Shown here: positions 26,947 to 33,891 of the stretch, piece after piece
Numbering within the stretch: position 1 is the stretch's first letter
Layout of the letters: each line of letters opens with the position of its first letter
Assembly: GCA_963714255.1 (NCBI GenBank)
Contig: CAVQNU010000021.1
Span: 1-64,000, forward strand
DNA from: Rhodovastum sp963714255
GTDB lineage: Bacteria > Pseudomonadota > Alphaproteobacteria > Acetobacterales > Acetobacteraceae
DNA length: 64,000 bases
Reading direction: 5' to 3'
Position numbers and translations under genes: made by a program
The notes under the pieces: model-generated
Seen by the model: the letters and a program-made list of their open reading frames with translations, nothing else
Databases searched by the model: none
Told to the model about the DNA's origin: nothing

Positions 26947-27477
26947 ATGCGCATCGACGCCATTCCCATCGGCACGACGCCCCCTGATGACGTCAATGTC
27001 ATCGTGGAGGTTCCCATCGGCGGCGAGCCGATCAAATACGAGATGCACAAGGCCGCCGGCACGCTGTTCGTCGACCGGTTCCTGTACACGCCGATGCGCT
27101 ATCCGGGGAATTACGGCTTCGTGCCGCACACGCTGTCCGACGATGGCGATCCGATCGACGTGCTGATCGCCAACACCACGCCGATCGTGCCGGGCGCGGT
27201 GATCAATGTGCGTCCGGTCGGTGTGCTGAAGATGGAAGACAATGCCGGCGGGGACGAGAAGATCATTGCCGTGCCATCGGCGCATATCACCCAGCGCTAC
27301 ATCAAGATCGAGAGTTACAACGATCTGCCGGTGATCACGCTGCAGCAGATCACCCATTTCTTCGAGCACTACAAGGACCTGGAACCCGGCAAATGGGTCA
27401 AGGTGGTCGGCTGGGGGGATGCCGCGGAGGCGAAACAGCTGATTTTGGATTCGATCGAGCGAGCAAAAGGAAAATAG
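26947..27477 (+). CDS. ppa: Inorganic pyrophosphatase, family I
   Basis: A 176-residue hexameric-type enzyme that hydrolyses pyrophosphate to phosphate and pulls biosynthetic reactions forward. The active-site signature DDGDPIDVLI (the D-x-D-P-x-D-V motif) is intact, with KYEMHKAAG, YPGNYGFVPHT and KDLEPGKWVKV also conserved. ATG 26947 has GGAGA six bases upstream; the in-frame start at 26929 is less likely. Confidence 0.95.
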   Translation: MRIDAIPIGTTPPDDVNVIVEVPIGGEPIKYEMHKAAGTLFVDRFLYTPMRYPGNYGFVPHTLSDDGDPIDVLIANTTPIVPGAVINVRPVGVLKMEDNAGGDEKIIAVPSAHITQRYIKIESYNDLPVITLQQITHFFEHYKDLEPGKWVKVVGWGDAAEAKQLILDSIERAKGK

Positions 27478-27483
27478 CGGGTT

Positions 27484-27550
27484 CCAAGGGCGAAGCCCTT
27501 GGTGGGGTCCAGGGGCAAAGCCCCTGGTGGGGTGCGGGGCAACGCCCCGC
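27484..27550. terminator. Triple-hairpin array between ppa and the SGNH hydrolase
   Basis: Three consecutive GC-rich hairpins: CCAAGGGcgaagCCCTTGG (27484-27502), CCAGGGGcaaagCCCCTGG (27509-27527) and GCGGGGCaacGCCCCGC (27534-27550). Each is separated by GTGGGGT-like spacers. It lies between convergent stops and ends on the SGNH stop codon, so it probably ends both transcripts although there is no T-tract. The same three-hairpin design recurs at 46659-46728. Confidence 0.65.
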
Positions 27551-28302
27551 TAGGACCCTCCCAGCATCCGAGCCAGCAAAGGCTCCATCGCCGCCGCCAT
27601 CCGCGCCTGTGCCGCCGCTGTCGGATGCAGCGGCGCCTCCGGCGGGGTCAGCAGAGGGTCATAAAACAGCGACCGGTCCACTCGCCCGCCCGGCGCGAAC
27701 AGCGGCGACAGGTCCATAAAGGAAATGTCATTGCCCCAGGCGCGCGCGGCCAGCGCGCGGTTGATTTCCAGCGTGGTTTCGCTCGCCCAGTCCGAGCGCT
27801 CGCTCGGCAGCACGGCGAGCAGCAGCACGCGGGTCTGCGGCAGTTTCCGGCGCGTCTCGTCGACCACCGCGACGATGCCCGCGATATCGTCGGCCGCCGG
27901 CCAGTGCAGCCGGCCGAGGTTGTTGGCGCCGATCAGGATGACCGCCGCCCGCGGCGTGATGCCGTCGATCTCGCCGTTGCGCAGGCGCCACAGCAGGTGG
28001 CAGGTGGCATCGCCAGAGAATCCCAGGTTCACGGCGTTGCGATTGCCGTAATAGTGCTGCCAGGCTGGCTGGAAATCGCGCCAGGCCGGCGGGCCGGAAT
28101 GCTCCCAGTTCTGGGTGATGGAATCCCCCAGGAACACCAGGTCCACTTTCCGCCCGCGGATTTCCGCCAATTTCTCGGCATGGCGCTGCCGCCACCAGGG
28201 CGTGTCGAGGCGTGACACCGGGGTTGCCGCCAGCGGGACAGGCGATGCCGCCCCGCCCAGCAGCAGCCCGGCGGCGGATAGCAGGCTCCGCCTGCCGATC
28301 AT
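27550..28302 (-). CDS. SGNH/GDSL-family hydrolase, exported
   Basis: A 250-residue esterase-like protein. The N-terminus (IGRRSLLSAAGLLLGGAASP) is a signal with a twin arginine, probably Tat-dependent. The SGNH blocks are block I VFLGDSITQNW with the catalytic Ser, block II NLGFSGDATCHLL with Gly, block III ILIGANNLGR with Asn, and block V LHPTAAAQARMA with the catalytic Asp/His region (APLHPTA). The substrate is unknown. It overlaps the upstream cystathionine-synthase-like gene by ATGA. Confidence 0.82.
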   Translation of the reverse strand: MIGRRSLLSAAGLLLGGAASPVPLAATPVSRLDTPWWRQRHAEKLAEIRGRKVDLVFLGDSITQNWEHSGPPAWRDFQPAWQHYYGNRNAVNLGFSGDATCHLLWRLRNGEIDGITPRAAVILIGANNLGRLHWPAADDIAGIVAVVDETRRKLPQTRVLLLAVLPSERSDWASETTLEINRALAARAWGNDISFMDLSPLFAPGGRVDRSLFYDPLLTPPEAPLHPTAAAQARMAAAMEPLLARMLGGS

Positions 28303-29451
28303 GGCTGCGCCCGCCGTAACGCCTGGTCGAGGTCGGCGTAAAGGTCGCCCGGGTCCTCGATGCCGACCGACAGGCGCAGAAGATCGGGCGGGCAGGGGGA
28401 GCCTTCCCCCTCGATGGAGGCGCGGTGCTCGATCAGGCTTTCCACCCCGCCGAGCGAGGTGGCGCGCTTCCACAGCCACACGCGGGCGGCAGTGGCGACT
28501 GCCGCCGCCTCGCCGCCGCGCACGCGGATGCTCAGCATGCCGCCGAACCCGCCTTGCATCTGCCGCAGCGCGATGTCGTGCCCGGGATGGCCGGGCAGGC
28601 CCGGATACAGCACTTCGGCGACGCAGTCGTGGCTGGCCAGCCGGGTCGCGAGTTCCATCGCGCCGGCGCAGGCCGCCTGCACGCGCAGCGGAAACGTCCG
28701 CATGCCGCGCAGCAGCAGAAACGCTTCCAGCGGCCCCAGGATCTGCCCGAGCATGGAGCGGTTGCGCCGGATGCGGGCCCAGAAATCATCGGGCGTTGCG
28801 GTGGCCAGCGCGCCGGCGATCACGTCCGAATGGCCGTTCAGGTATTTGGTCGCGGCGTGCATGACGATGTTGGCGCCGAGTGCCAACGGACGGGTCAGCA
28901 GCGGGGTTGCGCAGGTGGAATCCACCACCAGACGCGCCCCGGCCTCATGCGCGACGGCGGCGGCGGATTCGATGTCGGTGATGGTCCATAACGGGTTGGC
29001 CGGGGTTTCCAGCCAGACCAGTTTGGTCTTTCCCGGCCGCACGGCGGTGCGCAACGCGCCGAGGTCGGAGGTATCCACGACCTCGACGTTCAGGCCCCAA
29101 TGCACCGCGTCGGTGAGCAGCCAGCTGCGCAGCGCCCAGTACATCACCCGCGGCGCAACCACGTGATCGCCCGGCGCCAAGGCGAGAAACACCGCAGTCG
29201 CGGCCGACATGCCAGAGCCGAGCAGCATCGCCGCCTCGGCGTCCTCCAGGGCGGCGATGACGGCCTCGGCTTCGCGCACGGTCTGGTTGTCGGCGCGGCC
29301 ATAGATGTTGCCGCTGCGGGTACTGGTTGTCGGAATCGCGCAGGAACGTGGTGGTCACGTGGATCGGTGGCACCAGGGCGCGCGTCGCCTCGTCGATGCG
29401 CCCGAGCGCCTGGGCGGCGAGGGTGCGGGGGGACCAACGGGTGTCTGTCAT
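28299..29451 (-). pseudogene. Cystathionine gamma-synthase-like PLP enzyme, +1 frameshift near 29319
   Basis: A trans-sulphuration enzyme of the Cys/Met PLP family, about 383 residues when joined. The first frame reads TDTRWSPRTLAAQALGRIDE and PPIHVTTTFLRDSDNQY. The frame then breaks at the CCC run 29318-29320 and resumes as RSGNIYGRADNQTVREAEAV, with LGSGMSAATAVFLAL, the aspartate region VDSTCATPLL and the PLP-lysine motif MHAATKYLNGHSDVIAG. One extra C explains the break. It may be a metB-, metC- or metZ-like enzyme; the reaction cannot be decided from the sequence. A decayed transposase lies just upstream. Confidence 0.8.
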
Positions 29452-29638
29452 GGCGACATGATCGGCCGGCAGGCGCGGCGCGGCAAGTCCGGCGGTGCTG
29501 GGGTGAAGCAAGACCAGGGCAAAGAGGCTGGAATCTTGCCCGAAATCGGATTCTCTGTGGATCGGTCCTCTCATTGCGAAGCGCACGCCGAGGCCCGAGC
29601 TGGTCGATGCTCTCCCCGCGCAACGGCCCCTTCCGCCG

Positions 29639-30306
29639 ATGGGTTGCGGCGCCGCTCGGGTGCGCCTGCCGCAACGGGACCAGTTGATGCTTGTCCCGGC
29701 TCGCTCGATGCGCTGCTGCCGGCGGATCACATGGTTCGGGCGGTGGAGGCGTTTGTCGGCCGGCTGGAAAAAGCGGTCGCGGCACTGCCGGAGACCGGGC
29801 ATGGGCTGATCGTCGGCCGCGACGTGACCAGCACCGGCGCCGACCAATCGAGCCTGGAGCCGATGGTCGGGCAGATCGTGGCGCGCACCGGGTGCCAGCC
29901 GAAGACCGTGCTGGTCGAGGGCGGGTTCTACAACCGCGACAGCGTGACACGCCTGACCCGGGCCGGGATGGAACGGCTCATGCCGCTCCGCAAGGCCAAG
30001 CGGCAAGACCGCACCCCGGACCAGCCAGTGCATGACGATACGCCGGAGTGGGCGGCACTGCGTCGTCGCACGCAGGAGACGGGTAACTGTAGGAGACGGG
30101 CAACTGCAGGAGAGGGGCAACTGCAGGAGAGGGGCAACCAGGAGCGGTATCGCCAGCGGGCGCGCTGGATCGCGTGGACCAACGCCGGCTATCGCCACCG
30201 CGGCTGCCGGCAGGTTCTGCTGCGAGGCCGCGCCAAGATGCGCGCCGTGACCGGCTGGCAGGCCGTGGCCCACAACCGCCGATGCATCTTACGGACCGAG
30301 GCGTGA
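29639..30306 (+). pseudogene. Decayed IS1182-type transposase
   Basis: Recognisable parts of an IS1182-family DDE transposase are preserved in several frames. The N-terminus (VRLPQRDQLMLVP, then after a frameshift GSLDALLPADHMVRAVEAFV) is joined directly to the catalytic middle part (GLIVGRDVTSTGADQSSLEP, then VLVEGGFYNRDSV). A last piece ends in ERYRQRARWIAWTNAGYRHR, with FLLRG-like VLLRGRAKMRA. The stretch of perhaps 150 or more codons between the N-terminus and the core is missing, and a 17-bp tandem repeat interrupts the end. No inverted terminal repeats were found. It is clearly non-functional. Confidence 0.7.
30072..30138. repeat. 17-bp tandem repeat, four copies
   Basis: Units GCAGGAGACGGGTAACT, GTAGGAGACGGGCAACT, GCAGGAGAGGGGCAACT and GCAGGAGAGGGGCAAC follow head to tail (30072-30088, 30089-30105, 30106-30122, 30123-30138). 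Seventeen is not a multiple of three, so each copy shifts the frame of the transposase remnant it lies in. Confidence 0.85.
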
Positions 30307-30636
30307 GCGACGGTGTTCGGGCTGCCCGTGGTCCGTCCGGCCTGACCGAGGCCGCCCCTGGGTAACGCGGCCAGCATCTCCTGACGCCGCCGGCCACGCC
30401 GGCAGGCTGGCGAGCCGGAAATGCCGGCAGCCGGCTATTGTCGCGATACGTTCCCCGGCTCCCCGCACCGACCAGCAACAAATCCCGTTCAGTACGCCCT
30501 CAACAGGGAATCCTTCACAGCCTCAGAGCCCTGGCCTTGCTTTCGTCGCCCAATCGCCCTGCCTACGGATAGCGGCTGGAGGTGCGCCCGGGGCCAACGT
30601 ATATTGTTCCGCCGAAAATGATCTGGTGGGAACGCG
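30307..30636. other. Gene-free gap with a REP fragment and -10-like box
   Basis: No ORF of interest. A short REP-like end (CAGAGCCCTGGCCTTGCTTTC) is at about 30523-30545. A TATATT box at 30600-30605 lies 31 bp before the DUF4424 ATG and could be its -10; no good -35 is visible. Confidence 0.5.
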
Positions 30637-31791
30637 ATGTTTTCCAAGCTGGCCGGATTTGCCGCGACTCTTGCCGTGATCATCGTCCTCGCCGCCCCGG
30701 CCGTGGCCAACAATTCGTCGTCCGAACTGGGCGCCGGCGGGCTGGTGCTGACCAAGACCAACAGCATCACCATGCAGCGGGAAGACCTGACGCTATCGCC
30801 TTCCGAGGTGCGCGTCCGCTATGAAATGCGCAACGTCACCGGCAAGCCGGTGACGTTGCGCGTGGCCTTTCCCATGCCCGAAGTGCCGCGGGACACGCCC
30901 GACGGCATGGAAACCAGTGCCGCCCACGGCGTCGATGTGAAACCGCCGGTGGACGCCAACTTCATCGGCTTCCGGCTGTGGGTGAACGGCCAGCAAATCA
31001 CGCCCGAGACGGACATCCGCGCCACCCTGCCGGACGGGCGCGACGTCACCGACGCCGTTCGCGATATCGGCGGAATGTCATTGCTTTTGCAGCCGCGTGT
31101 CTTCGAGTTGCCGTCGGACGCCGCCCAACGGACCGGGCCGAATGGGGGCTGGGACCTGGATGCGGCGGCTCGGCGGAAACTGCAGGACCAGGGTTTGATC
31201 GAACAGAACGAGAACGGCTACGGAACGCTGTGGACCACGCGGATTACGTTCCATTGGATGCAGACCTTCCCGCCCGGGGTGACCGTGGTGGAACACAGTT
31301 ACCGGCCAATCCTCGGCTTTCAGTTGTTCGGCGCCATACGCCCCGGTCACGAGGGCGTGTCCGACCCGGACCGAGGCAGGTGGAGCGGCAGTTTGGATGA
31401 AGACCTGACGCGCGCATACTGTATCGATGCGCCGACCGACCGGGCGCTGCGGGCCCTGTACAAGCAGAAGCTGCACGCGCGCGAGGCTTCCGGCACGCAT
31501 AATGACGCCTATTTCAACGCCCATGTTCTCGCCTATATCCTGCAGACCGCGCGCAATTGGCGCGGCCCGATCCGCACCTTCCACCTGGTGCTGCAGGGCG
31601 GCCGGGTGACCCACGCGACCGACGCGCACAGCGATCGCGGCAACACGCGGCTGATGTCGCTCTGCACCGACCTGTCGTTGCGCGCCACCGGGCCGACGCA
31701 ATTCGAGGCGACCGTACGCGACTACGTGCCGGCGCAGGATCTGCGCATGCTGATCATCACCGATGAGCAGTTGTCGCACGGCGCTCAGTAA
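30637..31791 (+). CDS. DUF4424-family exported protein
   Basis: A 384-residue periplasmic protein with a Sec signal (LAVIIVLAAPAVA-N, cleavage about 24/25). The mature N-terminus NNSSSELGAGGLVLTKTNSI and LSPSEVRVRYEMRN with a VAFPMPEVP motif match DUF4424, a family of unknown function with a predicted beta-sandwich. The long C-terminal half (GYGTLWTTRITFHWMQTFPP, HSYRPILGFQLFG) is also typical. GGTGGGA precedes ATG 30637. It is convergent and overlaps by 7 bp the DUF2272-like gene. Confidence 0.8.
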   Translation: MFSKLAGFAATLAVIIVLAAPAVANNSSSELGAGGLVLTKTNSITMQREDLTLSPSEVRVRYEMRNVTGKPVTLRVAFPMPEVPRDTPDGMETSAAHGVDVKPPVDANFIGFRLWVNGQQITPETDIRATLPDGRDVTDAVRDIGGMSLLLQPRVFELPSDAAQRTGPNGGWDLDAAARRKLQDQGLIEQNENGYGTLWTTRITFHWMQTFPPGVTVVEHSYRPILGFQLFGAIRPGHEGVSDPDRGRWSGSLDEDLTRAYCIDAPTDRALRALYKQKLHAREASGTHNDAYFNAHVLAYILQTARNWRGPIRTFHLVLQGGRVTHATDAHSDRGNTRLMSLCTDLSLRATGPTQFEATVRDYVPAQDLRMLIITDEQLSHGAQ

Positions 31792-32580
31792 TCGTAGCCC
31801 ACCCGCAGAACCACGAACCACGGGTAGCGCGTATCCACCGGCGGCCCGCCGACGACCGATAGCCGGCCGTCCGGCGTGGTGGGCACGTGGGTGAGCGTCA
31901 CCGCATCATCCACATTGCCGCCAATGATGCTGAGTTCCTGGCCGGTCGCCACCACGATGGCGCAATGCGAGGGAAAGCCGGTGTGAGTGGGCAAATCCTC
32001 GAAGCGCAGGCGCTGGGCACCGGCGCGCCCGGCACAGATCAGGTCGCCCAATTGCGGCGCATAGGCATCGGGCCGTTCGGCCTCGACCGACCAGCCCCGC
32101 GTCTGGCCGAGCGACATCTGCCGGGCGATGTTGATGTAGACGGAATGCGACGGCGCATAAGGGAAACGGGAGCCGGCGCCGGCGATCCGCATGACGTAGG
32201 AAATGAAGGCTGCCGACCAAGCATACTCGGCGTCCTGACTGGCCGGAAACTCGGTGCCATACTCATCGTGCTTGCCGGTCCATTCGCTTTCCGGCCGGTT
32301 GCCGTCCTGGCTGGTCCACCAGGTACTCGCCCACGCGCTGCCAGAGCCCGGCCATGCGCTCGGGTTTCAGCTCGGGCGGCGGCGGGGGGCGGGTGTCGGG
32401 CGGATCGTCATCGATCGGCTGGCCGAACAGGCGCCATTCGCGCAGCGCGATCGCCACCACGTCGGCGCGGGTGAACGGCGCGTAGGGCTTGCTAGCGAAC
32501 TCGGGCACATGGACCTGGCGGGTGACCACCGAGGCTGGCGTGGGGCTGGGCGTGGCGCAGCCGGCTAGCAGCAGGATCAC
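31785..32580 (-). pseudogene. DUF2272-like lipoprotein, +1 frameshift near 32322, 5' end in a repeat
   Basis: A predicted cysteine/peptidase-fold DUF2272 lipoprotein. The first frame has the lipobox region VILLLAGCATPSPTPAS and ERMAGLWQRVGEY. At the CC of 32322-32323 the frame breaks; the continuation WWTSQDGNRPESEWTGKHDE, EYAWSAAFISYVMRIAGAG and PSHSVYINIARQ is in the +1 frame to the stop at 31785. One extra C explains it. The only canonical starts near the lipobox are a GTG at 32580 (very short signal) or codons inside the adjacent repeat, so the repeat has probably replaced the original 5' end. Confidence 0.72.
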
Positions 32581-32589
32581 GGCAATCAG

Positions 32590-32800
32590 AAAGGAAGGAA
32601 GGCCAGGGCTCTGCCCTGGACCCGCCAGGGGTCGGTGGACCCCTGGACCCCATTCGTTTAGAGGGTTCTGGAAAGAGGGGGATGAGGAGATGCCGCTGCT
32701 CCTCCTCACCCCCCTCTTCCCAGAACCCTTAAAGTGGCGGGGTCCAGGGGTCCACCGGCCCCTGGCGGGTCCAGGGCAGATCGCTGGCCTTACTTCCTTC
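32590..32800. repeat. Compound REP-like palindrome at the DUF2272 5' end
   Basis: Outer arms AAGGAAGGCCAGGGC ... GGCCTTACTTCCTT with CCAGGGGTcggtggACCCCTGG type hairpins. The inner palindrome has arms GGGTTCTGGAAAGAGGGGGA and CCCCTCTTCCCAGAACCC. The centre is ATGCCGCTGCTCC instead of AACCGGTT. It separates the small membrane protein gene from the DUF2272-like gene. Confidence 0.8.
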
Positions 32801-32814
32801 ACGTCCCGTCCTCC

Positions 32815-32979
32815 TTACCGCTGCACCGGCGCGCAATCCCGCCCGCCCCGCATGAGGCAGTCCTCGATGCGGCCCGAGTCGTGCAGCACCCGCAAAATCC
32901 AAAACCCTCCGGCAACAATCGCCACGACAACAAGCAGGGCGATCAAGGCATTGCGTCGGGATGGTGGCTCATCGTCCAT
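32815..32979 (-). CDS. Small single-pass membrane protein, function unknown
   Basis: A 54-residue protein: a basic N-terminus (DDEPPSRRNA), one transmembrane helix (LIALLVVVAIVAGGFWIL, residues about 12-29), and a cysteine-containing periplasmic tail with CLMRGGRDC, which could form a disulphide or bind metal. The ATG at 32979 gives the compact form; the reading frame runs upstream without similarity. It is divergent from the alpha/beta hydrolase gene and upstream of the DUF2272-like gene on the same strand. Confidence 0.6.
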   Translation of the reverse strand: MDDEPPSRRNALIALLVVVAIVAGGFWILRVLHDSGRIEDCLMRGGRDCAPVQR

Positions 32980-33021
32980 AGATTTGTTGACACCGGCTTT
33001 GCTCGCGGCGCAGTTGATCGC

Positions 33022-33891
33022 ATGCGGCGCGCCGGTGCAATCACGAGTGTCGTCTTTTTCCTCCTGCTGCTGGCGGGGGCGGCGCGCGCGGCCGACCGGT
33101 ATTTCCTGACCAGCGACGGCGTGCGCCTGCACTACGGCGACTACGGCAGCGGCCACACCATCGTCATGGTGCCGGGCTGGACCATGCCAGCCTGGATCTT
33201 CGAGGCGCAGATCAAGGTCTTCTCGCAGTATTTCCGGGTGATCGCCTTCGACCCCCGCTCGCAGGGCGACAGTGAGGTCGCCGCGACCGGCCATGACCCG
33301 TGGCGGCGCGGCCAGGACATCGGCGAACTGCTCGACCAGCTCGGTCCCGACCCGGTGCTGCTGATGGGCTGGTCGCTCGGCGTGCTGGACAGTCTGGCCT
33401 ATGTGCACAGCTATGGCGACCGTCGCCTCGCTGGCCTGGTGCTGGTCGATAATTCGGTGGGCGAGGACCCGCCGCCCTCATCCTCGGGCGAGCCCGCACA
33501 TACCGACCGGCCGCTTCGCCCCAGGGTGAAACTCTCGCGCGCGGAAGAGATGCGCCGCTTCGTCGCCGGCATGTTCCTGCGTCCGCAGCCGGCGTTCTGG
33601 CTCGACCGACTGGCCGAGGCCTGCCTGCACACGCCGCCGGCCGCCGCCTCGGCGCTGCGCGCCTATCCGGTGCCGCGGACGTTTTGGAAAGAGGCTGTGT
33701 ATTCCACCGCCCGCCCGGTGCTGTATGTGGTGCGCCCGAAATGGGCGGGACAGGCCGCAAACCTCGCCGCCCACCACCCGAATGCCGAAACGGTGATCAT
33801 GGACGGGGTCGGCCACGCGCTGTTCGTCGACGATCCGGGGCGGTTCGACTGGGTGGTGGAATCGTTTATCCATCGCCGCGTCTGGCCGTGA
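33022..33891 (+). CDS. Exported alpha/beta hydrolase
   Basis: A 289-residue protein with a Sec-like signal (SVVFFLLLLAGAARA, cleavage before AADRYF). The alpha/beta fold has the oxyanion strand MVPGWTMPAWIF, the acid/loop FDPRSQGDSE, the nucleophile elbow GWSLGV (Ser about 118) and the catalytic His in GVGHALFVDDPGRF. It resembles haloperoxidase/esterase-type hydrolases; the substrate is unknown. Its TGA overlaps the GTG of the next gene, so the two are coupled. Confidence 0.82.
   Translation: MRRAGAITSVVFFLLLLAGAARAADRYFLTSDGVRLHYGDYGSGHTIVMVPGWTMPAWIFEAQIKVFSQYFRVIAFDPRSQGDSEVAATGHDPWRRGQDIGELLDQLGPDPVLLMGWSLGVLDSLAYVHSYGDRRLAGLVLVDNSVGEDPPPSSSGEPAHTDRPLRPRVKLSRAEEMRRFVAGMFLRPQPAFWLDRLAEACLHTPPAAASALRAYPVPRTFWKEAVYSTARPVLYVVRPKWAGQAANLAAHHPNAETVIMDGVGHALFVDDPGRFDWVVESFIHRRVWP

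Noticed and set aside
30072..30138. Short CRISPR-like array
   Set aside because: The 17-bp units follow without spacers, so it is a simple tandem repeat within a transposase remnant. No cas genes are present in the window.
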